27,370 bases of DNA from CAJBLF01 sp964494005 (GTDB taxonomy: Bacteria > Patescibacteriota > Gracilibacteria > Absconditabacterales > Absconditicoccaceae): NCBI GenBank assembly GCA_964494005.1, contig CAZBQE010000007.1, positions 1 to 27,370 of the forward strand, written 5' to 3'. This document shows positions 1 through 9,688 of this stretch, one piece after another; within the stretch, counting starts at the first letter, position 1, and each line of letters starts with the position of its first letter. The notes beneath the pieces are model-generated. The model made no database searches and had not been told where the DNA came from. It was given only the letters and a program-made list of their open reading frames with translations. The position numbers and the translations under genes are program-made.

Positions 1-2853
1 CTGACCGGAACGACAACCCTCACTTCCAACAATACGACCAACTCCGGTTACGCAAAAATCACTAACACAATTACCATTAATTTCACTTCACATGAATCAT
101 TGACCGGGACACCTATAGTAAGAATAATAGGATGAAGTCTTTCCGTATGAAATGTGACGCATATAGGAGGAAATACATATTCAGCCACTTACATTATGAA
201 ATCAAATGATACTGAATGAACCATTTCATTTGATATAACCATGACCGATCTCGTGGGAAACACTAATACAGAAACCGCACATAGCATAATAATCTTTGAT
301 AGAACGGCACCTGCTGGAATCACAATAACAGCACCAACAACAAGCACCTATCTAAAAGGAGATCCTGATGTTTATACCATTACATGGAACACTGGAACAG
401 AAATACATTATTGAGCAACACCACTTTTGTTGGAATATTCCATCACGAATTTCGTGAGTACAACCAATATTACCACAGAAACAGCAAATGACGGATCGTA
501 TGTATTTGTCTTCCCAAATACACTCAATACCTTTGCAAAAATCAGAATCATCGCTACTGACCTTGCAGGAAATGTTACGTATTTCACCGGTAATCAATTT
601 AGCATCGACAATACTCCACCGACAAATATCTCTATCACCTATCCAGGACTTTATCTGAAATGAGAATCTTGATATCTCATCAATCGAAGTGGAGGTATCG
701 ACGCAAATCCACAAACAATAGTACTTGCATACACCACAAATGGAACAACCTTTACAACAATATGCACGAAAACAAATAACGAACAAAATTGCATACGAAC
801 AACACCAAGTTTAAATAGTTCTACCGTACAATTGAGAGCGATAGCAACCGATGAAGTAGGAATGACAAAACAATGGACCACACCTACCTTTATTATAGAT
901 TCTACAAAACCAACAACTATCATCTTTATAGACAATAATAGCAATCGAAGAAACACCAATGCCACAGCTACCGGAACAAGCACAGATACATTAGCAGGAT
1001 TACGAAATACAGGAATGATCTATAGGACTGACACAGCATTCATAGGAACATGCAACTGAGGAACAACTACTCCTCCAACATTTACCACCGAAGGATATCA
1101 TACCGGCTATGCATGTATCAACGATAGAGCAGGAAATATCAGAACAGGACAACAAAGCTACAAAATAGATAAAACACTTCCTACACTACAAACAGAATCT
1201 GATATTACAGTAAATACAGCCACAACAATAAATATTACAGGAATTGATAGTTTAGCATGAATATCGTGATATATTCGATCACAAATTTCCGGTCCATGAA
1301 CAATCACATTTTTTACCTGAGCAACTATAGAAGATCCAACAGTTAGTGCAGACATAGATGGAAATTATATTCTTCAAATACTCCTCATAGACAACGCAAA
1401 CAATAGTACTACATGAACAATAAATTTTACTCGAGATACGATATGACCAATACTTACCTGAGCAGCAAGCGTTCTCAATACAACAAGCAAAACACCTAAC
1501 TATAGTTTCATAGGAAATGAAGCTGGAACTATTAGCTATAGTGGTTTATGTTCTAGCACAACAACAACTGCTATTTCGTGACTAAATACCATCACATTTA
1601 CTGTGCTTGCAAATGCCACATATTCTGCTTGTAAACTCAAAGTAACAGATGCTGCTGGAAATAGTTCATCACGACTAACAATCCCAACATTCACGGTTAA
1701 TTATTCTGCACCGTCATGATGAGGTGGTTGAGGTTGAGGATGATCTGTATGAATCTGTACAGATACTCAGCTTATGTGTGTAAGTTGAATTTACACTATG
1801 AAAGCTGGAGTAAATTGTCAATGAGGTAATTTATGAAAAATATGTAGCACTGATATCTGTGTTGATGGTGATTATTCAGGAAATCCGAACGATGGTATCT
1901 GCTACGATCCTACAAAAATAGAAGCACAAACGGGAACAACAAGTACAGGAACATGGGTATCATTTATTTCACCATACAACAAAGAACTTACTGATGCATA
2001 TAGTTATGCGTATGGAGTAAAAATAACAACAGTTCCAAAAATAGAACGAGCAAACTTAACAGGTATACTAATCAGATCTCATCTTGCCAAAATGATGTCA
2101 GAATATGCGATAAAAGTCTTAGGAAAAACACCTGACACTAGTAGAAATTGTGTATTCAAAGATATGAACAATCAAACAACGGAATTCAAAAATTTTGCAA
2201 AAATAGCATGTCAACTTGGACTCATGGGACTCAAAACTGACGGTACACCAGCTGATGTTTTCAACCCTAATGATCAAGTAAACAGAGCTATCTTTTGAAC
2301 AACACTTTCCAGAGCACTTTTTGAATGAACCTACAATGGAGGACAAAACCGATACGAAAAACACTTACAAGCACTAAAATCAAGTGCAGTAATGACTGTT
2401 ATAAACCAACCATTTAATCGAGAATTAAGAGGATATGTTATGTTGATGATGATGAGAGCAGATCAAAAAATTACCAAAAGTTCATATAGTACCTTCACTT
2501 CTCTCCGATGATCAAAAATATTCGTTCCAAATACAACAAGTACAACATCGCAATTCACGCAAATAGAACTTGATTTCATTAAAAATATCAACAAAGCATA
2601 TCAATTCACCGAAGGATATACACTATGACAAAACAATGCTGGAGTAAAATATCTCCAATATTTCCTCAAAGCGAAAACATACTATACCTGAACTATCAAC
2701 GGCGTAAATAACTCCACAACGGTTGCTGCCCTCTTCCAATTTCAATTTGACAACAATATCGTTGATAATGAAACCGATCAAGGAGCAGGATATCTAGGAC
2801 CTACAACGAGAGAAACAATCAATCCTCTACTAAAAAAACTATTAAACCCATAA
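1..2853 (+). CDS. Large S-layer-type surface protein: Ig-like repeats, poly-Gly hinge, SLH and peptidoglycan-binding domains (5' partial)
   Basis: The reading frame is open from base 1 to TAA at 2851-2853 (950 residues); the N-terminus and any signal peptide lie outside the window. Residues 1 to about 570 are Thr/Ser/Asn-rich and carry repeated bacterial Ig-like modules marked by D-x-T-x-P turns (FDRTAP, IDNTPP, IDSTKP, IDKTLP, WDTIGP). Nine glycines follow at 1717-1743, five of them TGA. A Cys-rich stretch (about 585-640) is next, then an SLH-like region (about 680-790, with ILIRSHLAKMMSEYA and VFNPNDQVNRAIF), and a C-terminal PG_binding_1-like module (about 880-945, VKYLQYFLKAK and GYLGPTTRETIN). 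Inferred role: extracellular protein held to the wall or S-layer by its C-terminus, displaying the Ig-like repeats. In the fifth turn the CGA codon falls in a hydrophobic column (F/I/I/I/W before the Asp), which fits Trp better than Arg. Confidence 0.85.
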
Positions 2854-2902
2854 TAGTACAATTGAAAACAAAAATAAAATAACTAAAACAATTCGTAATT
2901 CA

Positions 2903-2936
2903 TTAATTGTTAATTTTTAGTTGTTAGTTGTTAGTT
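2903..2936. repeat. Short period-7 AT-rich repeat upstream of gatB
   Basis: Tandem copies of TTAGTTG (with the variants TTAATTT and TTAGTTA) run directly into the gatB ATG, leaving no Shine-Dalgarno sequence. A similar heptamer run is at 5239-5270. Function unknown. Confidence 0.6.
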
Positions 2937-4391
2937 ATGTTATTAACGATAGGTCTAGAAATACATATAAAGCTTAAAAGCGAAAATAAAATGTTCTGCC
3001 AATGTAAAAACGAACAAAATTTTGAAAACCTTTTACCAAATACAAATATCTGTCCCGTATGTACTGCACAACCAGGAGCGCTTCCTACTTTAAGTGAAGA
3101 TGTTTTAAACAAAGCGTTACTATTAGGTAAAGCATTACATTGTAAGATAAACGAAATATCATCCTTCGATAGAAAATCTTATTTCTATCCAGATCTCCCC
3201 ATGGGCTATCAGATAACCCAATTATATCATCCAACAAATACAGAAGGAAAGGTAAACTTTTTCCTTGATAATTATACAACAGAAAAAACAGTTCACATAC
3301 AAGATGCACATATGGAATCTGACACCGGTAAAATGATCCATAATAGATGAGAAGCACTGCTTGATTTTAATCGTGCAGGAACACCACTAGTAGAAATAGT
3401 AACATTACCAGACTTTAGAAGTGCAGAAGAAGTTGTAGAATTTCTCAAAGAACTTCAAAGAATAGTAAGGTTTAATAATATTTCTGATGCAGATTTGGAA
3501 AAAGGACAAATGAGAGTAGATGTAAACATTTCCCTCAAAAATTCAGAATCAGATCCATACGGAACAAGAGTCGAAGTCAAAAATATCAATTCATTTGGAA
3601 TGATAAAAAGAGCAATTGAACACGAAAAAGCTAGACAAGAAGCATTATATAAAGCAGGAGAAACATTCACTCAACAAACAAGAGGACGAGACGATATAAA
3701 AGGAGAATCCTATCTCATGAGATCCAAAGAAGACGCCCTCGATTACAGATATTTTCCAGAACCAGATTTACCAGAACTACATTTGAGCAAAGAAAGATTA
3801 CAACAATTAGACACTGAAGAAATAATTATACCACACAACATCATCAAACAATTTAGCCAAGACTACGGCTTCAACAAAGAATACATCAACGCACTTATTT
3901 CCGACAAAACAATATTTGATTACTTCATGAAAACTAAAAACCTCCTTGATAAAGGAGGAAACGAAGGAGGATTTGAAAAGCTCATAGCCAAACGAATCTC
4001 CTGACCCATCGCTGCTCGAATGAATGAAAATTTCAAAACAATCAACGAACTCCCCTTTAATCAAGAACAATTTAGTGAATTTTTAAGCAGTGCTCAAGCG
4101 GGAAATCTCATAGAAAATCAACTCAAAGTAGTCATGCAAGAGATGTTGTCTACAGGGAAAAACCCGTCAGAAATTATCAAAGAAAAATGATTCGATGCAC
4201 CAGCTATCGATAGCAACGAAATAGAGCTTATCGCTAAGCAAATCCTCGAAGAAAATTCTTCGATAGTCCAACAATACAAGTGAGGAAAAACTACAACAAT
4301 CTGATTTTTCATCGGACAATTAATGAAAAAAACTTGAGGTAAGACCAACCCTAAAATTGCACAAGAAATTTTTGAAAAGTTATTGGGATAA
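2937..4391 (+). CDS. gatB: Asp-tRNA(Asn)/Glu-tRNA(Gln) amidotransferase subunit B
   Basis: GatB is the tRNA-binding kinase subunit of the GatCAB complex, which converts Glu-tRNA(Gln) and/or Asp-tRNA(Asn) to Gln-tRNA(Gln) and Asn-tRNA(Asn). The 484-residue product matches the family length and starts MLLTIGLEIHIKL, the expected GatB N-terminus; a TTG nine bases upstream is less likely. Visible motifs are DFNRAGTPLVEIVTLPDF, DYRYFPEPDLPE and the C-terminal helical tail with GFFIGQLMKKTGGKTNPK. In-frame TGAs (for example 3348, 4002, 4188) fall on conserved glycines. CGA at 3687 falls on the Trp of TRGWDD, and CGA at 3993 and 4017 on the W positions of the linker before the tail domain. gatA and gatC are not in the window. 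A hairpin terminator follows at 4411. Confidence 0.96.
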
Positions 4392-4410
4392 ATTATCAAA
4401 ACATAATCCT

Positions 4411-4434
4411 ACTCTGCTCCGCAGAGTTTTTCTT
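4411..4434 (+). terminator. Rho-independent terminator of gatB
   Basis: A perfect 7-bp stem ACTCTGC/GCAGAGT with loop TCC is followed by a T-rich tract, 20 bases after the gatB stop. Confidence 0.85.
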
Positions 4435-4435
4435 T

Positions 4436-4469
4436 TACAAAAAAACTCAGTAGCTTCCACCACCGAGTT
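4436..4469 (-). terminator. Rho-independent terminator for the minus-strand DUF134 unit
   Basis: On the minus strand, AACTCGG and CTGAGTT pair around the loop TGGTGGAAGCTA and a T-run follows. It lies back to back with the gatB terminator. The loop is almost identical to that of the terminator at 5165-5193. Confidence 0.75.
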
Positions 4470-4496
4470 CTATACCAACATACAGCTATATTTATC

Positions 4497-4516
4497 AGTC
4501 CCGCTTTAGCAGGACT
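4497..4516. other. Perfect-arm stem-loop downstream of the DUF134 gene
   Basis: AGTCC and GGACT arms enclose a nested GCT/AGC pair, with weak AT pairing extending the stem outward. There is no T-run on either strand, so this is probably a 3'-UTR structure and not the terminator itself. Confidence 0.45.
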
Positions 4517-4546
4517 ATTCATCAATATTTCGCAATGTTCGTCTTA

Positions 4547-4825
4547 TTACAATACACTTTCTATCCTAATAACTTTCCCATAAACAATCGCATTCGTTAC
4601 TTTTTCATGTCACGATTGAACTAATCTATTGAACGTAGCAGAAGAAATTTTCATATGATCTGCTCATTTTTGCATCGTCATTTTTTCTATATCAACCAAT
4701 CTGATCGCTTCATATTCATCAAGTCAAAGTACGATTTCTTCCAAATGTGTTCTCTGAACCCCTGCAGGCTTAAAAATAAGAACATCAGGTGCTCCATGAA
4801 TATGTCTATGACATCTTCTTCCCAT
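4547..4825 (-). CDS. DUF134-family predicted DNA-binding protein
   Basis: The 92-residue product starts MGRRCHRHIHGAPDVLIF and has the family hallmarks FKPAGVQRTHLEEIVLGLDE, YEAIRLVDIE and a helix-turn-helix region (KGADHMKISSATFNRLVQS) close to the C-terminus (DUF134/COG1342 type). Family members are short, predicted HTH transcription factors of unknown target, often encoded beside small Gly-rich DUF5320 proteins and NifX/NafY-like proteins; the DUF5320 gene is directly upstream here. Three TGA codons are read as Gly. Inferred: a small regulator cotranscribed with its upstream neighbour, although a terminator-like hairpin at 4846-4881 lies between them and may partly uncouple them. Confidence 0.85.
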
Positions 4826-4845
4826 TATTTATTATACATACAATT

Positions 4846-4881
4846 AAAAAAAACCAGAAAGGGGAAATTATTCCCCCTCTG
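4846..4881 (-). terminator. Intrinsic terminator overlapping the DUF5320 stop codon
   Basis: On the minus strand CAGA..GGGGAA pairs imperfectly with TTTCCCC..TCTG, followed by eight Ts (4846-4853). It overlaps the 3' end of the DUF5320 gene and precedes the DUF134 start (4825), so it may attenuate DUF134 expression. Confidence 0.6.
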
Positions 4882-5083
4882 TTGTAGTGTTTTCGTCAGC
4901 TTCTGCAATGGAAGTCCATCTGTTTCCCAATCATCTTCTCAATCCCTTTCCACATCTTTTTCCTTGTCCACGTCCAAAAGGAATGTTTTTTCCTTCTCCA
5001 TAAGCAGCATCTGAACATGAGCCCATTTTGGCTCCTGTCATAGGACCTTTTCCTTGTGGTCCTGTTCAATCTCTATTAGGCAT
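4868..5083 (-). CDS. DUF5320-like small Gly/Arg-rich protein
   Basis: A 71-residue product starting MPNRDGTGPQGKGPMTGAKM, the typical DUF5320 opening (M-P-x-x-D-G-T-G-P-x-G-x-G-P-M-T-G). A Gly-rich body (PFGRGQGKRCGKG) and a short acidic tail ending at TAA follow. Two TGA codons fall in the Gly-rich pattern. Family function is unknown; genes of this kind often sit beside DUF134 regulators, as here. No membrane segment is visible; the two Cys could bind a metal, but this is not demonstrated. Confidence 0.8.
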
Positions 5084-5164
5084 AATATATTTGGTCAGTA
5101 AATAAAACTTATATGATATATATTTCATATATAACGAAATATAATACAAAATCAAGAGGAAAAT

Positions 5165-5193
5165 AAAAAAACTCGGCAGCTTCCACCACCGAG
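5165..5193 (-). terminator. Rho-independent terminator of the thioredoxin-CcdA gene
   Basis: On the minus strand CTCGG and CCGAG enclose TGGTGGAAGCTG and seven Ts follow. It lies 81 bases past the gene's stop codon. The loop repeats that of the terminator at 4436-4469 with one difference. Confidence 0.8.
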
Positions 5194-5238
5194 ATATACA
5201 TGCAATAATCCATAAAGACACAAATTCCAATACTATTC

Positions 5239-5270
5239 ATTGTTAGTTGTTAGTTGTTCATTGTTAGTTG
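5239..5270. repeat. Period-7 AT-rich repeat
   Basis: Four tandem heptamers (TTAGTTG, TTAGTTG, TTCATTG, TTAGTTG) abut the 3' end of the thioredoxin-CcdA gene; the same unit occurs upstream of gatB. Confidence 0.6.
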
Positions 5271-5273
5271 TTT

Positions 5274-6590
5274 TTATATAGTAGCCAATACATAAATACC
5301 AAGTCCCAACATCAGAAGTCACACAATCAAATGAATCGCTTTCATATTCTGATGTTTGATCTTCGCCAATTTGTCCACAGATGCTCGACCAAGTCCAACC
5401 AAAAGTGCAATAATCACCATCGGTAAAATAAACAAAAGATTATATACCACAAGATAGAAAAATCATCGCGTATGTAATTCCTTACTCTGAGAACTCAAAA
5501 ACCCAAGAATAGTGAAATACGGACCAGAAGAACATGGTAACAAAAAAATACTCACAACAAGTCCTACAACAAATGCACCCAATGGCGAAGAAACTTTATG
5601 AATAGTGTCTTGTAATTTTGGTCTTCGACTCATTGGCACCTCCATCACGAAAAATTTTCCATATCGGAAATAATCCTTAAGATTGGCAAGTCAAACAAGG
5701 ATACCGAGAATACCGACAACAAGTTTCAGAACAAAAGTATTTGAAGTAGTAGCAAGTGCAGAAAAAATTCCCAATCCCATAGCGAGATAACTAATAAATA
5801 CGGCAAGTGAAAAAAACAATCCTGAAAGAATAGTCTTCCTTCTACTCTGATGTCTACTAAGAATAGTAGTAAGCAACAAAAGCATTACCGCAAAAGCGCA
5901 AGGGTTGATACTATCAGAAATAGCAGCCGGCATCATGATAACAAAAAATCACCATTTACTAGAAGATGGTGAAGAAGTAATATCAGACAAAGCATTTTCT
6001 CTATCACCAGAAATTTCAGAAGACACCTCTGTGACATCCAACGTATCAAATGTTTCAAAAATTTCCTCTACGACATCAGAATCATTAGAAATTTCCTCTA
6101 CTATAGATGAAGGAGTACCTTCAGAAAATTGTGTACTATACAAAATATTTTGAACAACAGGTTCTATTTCTTCCAAGGTCTGATCTTCACACGACAACCC
6201 TACACATGTTTCCGTATTACATTCAGCATATTCATCATCCAATGCTTTCATCATATCTATTTTCTGCTGAAAAAATGCTATAATAGACAGAGAACCATTG
6301 ATATAACTACATTCGTTTACATTATTGACAACAAGAAAAGGAACGCCAATCTGATGAGTATCCAATCCAAGCTTCTCGAGATATCCTTGAAGAACAACCA
6401 GATTATCTCTATTAAAATATATTTCTCTCATTTCTAGATCGAATTGTTCTTGAACATCATGTTCATCAAAATACTGCTCCACTTGCCCACAATGCGGACA
6501 TCCATTTCCATAAAAAAGAATATATTCCTGAGCAAAACTCACGCTCATCATTACTATCACGAAGACAAGAATTCACCATACATACTTCAT
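5274..6590 (-). CDS. Thioredoxin-like/CcdA (DsbD-type) membrane redox fusion protein
   Basis: The 438-residue product begins with a signal-peptide/anchor segment (residues 1-20, ending SFAQ) followed by a thioredoxin-like domain with the redox motif GNGCPHC (Cys31, Cys34). An acidic Ser/Glu/Asp-rich linker (about 145-205) leads to a polytopic CcdA/DsbD-like domain (about 206-438) with paired membrane cysteines in SINPCAF and LLPCSSGPYF. Family knowledge: CcdA/DsbD proteins move reducing equivalents across the membrane to extracytoplasmic thiol proteins. Inferred: the exported CxxC domain is the direct partner of the membrane domain in one chain. TGA at the sixth codon is Gly, and CGA in MSWRPKLQD fits Trp. 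The start ATG is preceded by AT-rich sequence without a clear ribosome-binding site. The partner that receives the electrons is not evident in the window. Confidence 0.87.
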
Positions 6591-6658
6591 TGCTTTATTA
6601 CATTATATATATAAAAATTTTTTGAAAACTATAACCTACAACTTAACACTTGTAACCA

Positions 6659-7339
6659 TTACTCATATTTTGTTGCTTCCAAAACAAGCGTTCATTCTTT
6701 ATCTACACTCACAGACAACAACGTATCGATATCCGTATCCAAAAGATCATGATTGACATAGATGATTCATTGAACTATATTCTCCACATCCAATCCAGAA
6801 ATATATTTCACTTCAGTTTCTTTGGCAATAGCCTGCCCTTGTTGAAAAGTTTTACTGATATGCAGACCAGCATTTGTAGCAATAATTTCTGCTTGTTTAA
6901 GCGCCGCATCATACTCACCTTTGTATACAAGAATAGTGGAATCATATCCTTCTTCATTACTATAATGTTTAGAAAGAATCGTATTGAGTTCCATATCTTT
7001 GGGCTCTTTCATTCAAAGCTTTTTAGCTCGAAGCGGAAGCGAATACGAAACACCGGCATATTGCTGAAGCGTTTTTTGTATACTTACCAACTGACTTTCG
7101 ATACCTTGTTGCGTAGTATCAGTCAATTCAAGATATCTTTCCTGAAGCTGATTGATAAACAATTGAGCTTGTTTAAAATCAATCTCTCATTGAATAATAT
7201 TTTCAGAAAGATCAACAATCATCGTTTCCAAAGTAGATAAATCATCAACACTATTCACATCAACAATATTTCTATCCTGGTGTGAACATCATGACAAAAG
7301 AAACACTCCAACAAGAACAATACCTATATATTTTTTCAT
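6659..7339 (-). CDS. Predicted lipoprotein of unknown function
   Basis: The 226-residue product starts MKKYIGIVLVGVFLLSGC: a signal peptide with lipobox LSGC, in which the Gly before the lipidated Cys is TGA. A helical region (about 30-90, Gln/Leu/Glu-rich) and a mixed region with a possible alpha/beta fold (DSTILVYKGEYDAALKQAEI) follow. Two further TGA codons are read through, and the frame ends at TAA (6659). I do not recognise the family. It lies between the thioredoxin-CcdA gene and a small membrane-protein gene on the same strand, with gaps of about 70 and 40 bases, so cotranscription is possible. Localisation to the outer face of the cytoplasmic membrane is inferred from the lipobox. 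Confidence 0.75.
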
Positions 7340-7381
7340 AATATACAAAAAAAATAAAAAATAAAAACTACAAGCCAAAAA

Positions 7382-7966
7382 CTATTTGAACATATCCTGA
7401 TTCTTTACGACAAGAATCAAAAGAATGAATGTTATAATCAGATTAAAGAGCCCTCAACCAAAACCTCCATATGATCTATATGAATCTAATCCCACAGGAA
7501 TGAAACTAATAATGAACAGCAAAGCAGAAACAAAGAATCCAAGGACAACAAGAGAAACAACCCATTTCTTCATTCTAATTAGACCAATTCACGTAAAGAA
7601 AGAAAGCAGTGAAAATGCCAAAGCCAAAAGTACATAAATCAATACACGCAAACCAATACCTACACCAAGACTAAACATAAATCCAAGCCCACTAAGCGAC
7701 ACAAGGAATCAAAAAACGCCAATAATTCATGATACCAAAGAAATCCAACCAACAATAATAAACAAAGTCTTGAGATAAGAATGCATTTTCTTGTTTACAT
7801 CATTGACAATATGAGATCCAAGAATATCCTTCATAACCTTCAAATTGAGAAATTTATGCACGAATCATTGCTTCATGACTTTCCCCATTTTTTCATCTAT
7901 TTTCCTTTCCATCTTTTCCAAAGCTTCTTCTTCACTAAAATGTTTTTTATGAAGTGTTTTTTCCAT
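7382..7966 (-). CDS. Small polytopic membrane protein of unknown function
   Basis: The 194-residue product has a charged cytoplasmic-type N-terminus (residues 1-65, Lys/Glu-rich, MEKTLHKKHFSEEEALEKM) and then four or five hydrophobic segments, with Gly/Phe-rich stretches (GIIGVFGFLVSLSGLGFMF, SYGGFGGGLFNLI). Six TGA codons are present, all in Gly-rich places, and the frame closes with TAG at 7382. The family is not recognised; the layout (charged N-terminus, about four TM helices, IRMKKW motif after a helix) resembles small DUF-type membrane proteins. A promoter-like sequence lies upstream at 8008-8035, suggesting this is the first gene of the minus-strand run towards 5274. Confidence 0.72.
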
Positions 7967-8007
7967 AGAAAATATATTATTAAAAAATAAAATTACTGTA
8001 CAACAAT

Positions 8008-8035
8008 CTTATAGCTAAAGTATACGTAATTTCAA
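8008..8035 (-). promoter_or_regulatory. Candidate sigma-70-type promoter for the 7966-5274 gene run
   Basis: On the minus strand TTGAAA, a 16-base spacer and TATAAG lie about 40 bases upstream of the 7966 start. Spacing and boxes are close to consensus, but chance matches are common in AT-rich DNA. Confidence 0.45.
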
Positions 8036-8085
8036 GCAACTAAATTACAAAAGAGCTATAATCCATACAAAGACAATACCATCAT

Positions 8086-9255
8086 TTATCATTTATTATT
8101 TATCATTAATTTAAGAGTTTCTTCCGCTATCATAAGTTCTTCATTAGTAGGAATAATAAATACAGCAACCTGTGAATTTTGAGTAGCAATATTGGTAACC
8201 AAGCTAATCTCATTGACATTTACCTGCTCATCAAGTACGATACCCAATCGTCACAATTTCTCTACAAGCATTTTTCTGATAATTCATCTATGTTCCATAA
8301 CACCTGCAGTCAACACAATAGCATCTACTCAGCCAAGCAAAGCAACATACGATCAAATATATTTTACCATACTATTGATATACATTTCCAATGCTAATAT
8401 ACATTTTTCATTTCCAGCATCGACACCAGCAAGAATTTCTCTCACATCATTAGAAATTTCAGAAATTCACAACAAACCACTTTCTTTATTTAAAACATTC
8501 ATCACCTGATCAATAGTAAAAGATTTATGTTTCATAATATGAGAAATAAGTGCTGGATCAATATCTCAAGATCTTGTTCACATCATTAATCATTCAAGCG
8601 GTGTCATACCCATAGAAGTTTCAATCACTTTTCCATCTTTGATCGCGGTAATACTCGCACCATTCCCAATATGACACGTAATTACTTTCAAAGGTTTGCT
8701 ACCAGACATCGTTTTAACATTTCAACGTTTCAACGTTTCAACAAGTTTTTTATAGACATATTGATGAGAAATTCCATGAAAACCATATCTTCTGATCTTA
8801 TATTTCTCGTAATATTTAATCGGCAATGCATAAAGATAATTCACAGGCTTCATACTCTGATAAAAAGCCGTATCAAAGACTGCAACCTGTTTTACATCAG
8901 GCAACAATTCCTTACATGCAAGAATAGCTTGAAGATTAGCAGGATTATGTAACGGCGCCAAATCAACACACTCCTCTATTCTTTTAACCACTTCATCATC
9001 AATAATTACAGGATTCTTGAAATATTCTCCTCCATGAACTACCCTATGCCCTATTCAATCGATAGCAGATAGATCATAACCGATAGTAATAAATTTATCG
9101 ATAACTATTTGTAATGCTTGCATATGATTATGTATTTCAGAACCATTTTCTCAGATTTTTTCCACGTTTCATTTTGCCAACACCGTTTGTAACTCCATAT
9201 CAAAGAGCTGATATTTCAACGACGAACTTCACGCATTAAGAACGAGTATTTTCAT
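8086..9255 (-). CDS. ackA: Acetate kinase
   Basis: AckA interconverts acetyl phosphate + ADP and acetate + ATP, giving substrate-level ATP in fermentation. The 389-residue product has the full family length. It starts MKILVLNAGSSSLKYQLFD (N-terminal phosphate-binding motif) and shows GIGHRVVHGG, VFDTAFY, YGFHGISHQYV, HIGNGASITAI, MGTRSGDIDP and a C-terminal NEISLVTNIATQ-type region. Many of these glycines are TGA, including both Gly of MGTRSGDIDP. With UGA as Gly the frame reads through a terminal TGA (8089-8091) to TAA (8086-8088). No pta gene is in the window, so the source of acetyl phosphate is not shown. A short TTTCAACG tandem repeat (8719-8743) lies within the coding sequence (region VETLKRGNVK). 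Confidence 0.96.
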
Positions 9256-9291
9256 AATATAAAATTTAGAATATTAAAAAATTTAGAACAC

Positions 9292-9320
9292 TAACCTGTT
9301 AACCTGTAACCTGTTAACCT
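9292..9320. repeat. Short TAACCTGT tandem repeat
   Basis: TAACCTGT-type units of 7-8 bases repeat about four times in the ackA/ileS divergent region. The rest of 9256-9688 holds no gene; it contains this repeat, two CACCCGGGTG palindromes and a promoter-like sequence. Confidence 0.6.
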
Positions 9321-9518
9321 ATAATATAATGTATATCTAGCTTTTTAACAAAAAATTGCAATTAGAAAAAAATCCCCAAGCATATATCACAGGAACATAA
9401 AATTTTATATTAATATTTATAAACAAAGACGAATACGACTCACGAATAAACCAAAAATGCAAATAACTCAAATAATTGAGACACAAACACACACTTCCTT
9501 CTACCCAAACAAATATAC

Positions 9519-9528
9519 CACCCGGGTG
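9519..9528. promoter_or_regulatory. Palindromic site CACCCGGGTG, distal copy
   Basis: A perfect 10-bp palindrome inside an identical 13-mer (CCACCCGGGTGCA) that recurs at 9573-9585. Both copies are islands of GC in strongly AT-rich DNA. It lies about 110 bases upstream of the inferred ileS transcription start. Confidence 0.5.
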
Positions 9529-9573
9529 CAATAGTCACCAAAACCACATAAAAAGCCAAATTACCAAAGTTTC

Positions 9574-9583
9574 CACCCGGGTG
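9574..9583. promoter_or_regulatory. Palindromic site CACCCGGGTG, proximal copy
   Basis: The second copy of the palindrome, 55 bp centre to centre from the first and about 55 bases upstream of the inferred ileS start of transcription. The position suits an activator or repressor dimer; the binding protein is unknown. Confidence 0.5.
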
Positions 9584-9598
9584 CATCAGCTAATCGAC

Positions 9599-9626
9599 TT
9601 GAAAGCAAAGACGTATTTACTATATT
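9599..9626 (+). promoter_or_regulatory. Candidate ileS promoter
   Basis: TTGAAA, a 16-base spacer and TATATT. Transcription would start near 9633, leaving a leader of about 56 bases that contains the repeated motif TCGTTTAATT. No Shine-Dalgarno sequence precedes the ATG. Confidence 0.45.
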
Positions 9627-9688
9627 CATTATTCAACTACAAGACATCATTTGATCGTTTAATTATTTTATCGTTTAGTCGTTTAATT

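Noticed and set aside
352..983. Minus-strand open frames opposite the surface protein
   Set aside because: They are Cys/Ile/Val-rich complements of a Thr/Asn-rich coding sequence and have no motifs or gene context.
6749..7240. Plus-strand open frames opposite the 6659-7339 lipoprotein gene
   Set aside because: The minus strand has a signal peptide with lipobox and a continuous frame; the plus-strand reading has Phe/Ile/Ser-rich composition typical of a complement.
9481..9688. T-box riboswitch upstream of ileS
   Set aside because: No T-box sequence or specifier loop is seen; the GC-rich CACCCGGGTG elements are short palindromes upstream of a promoter-like sequence.
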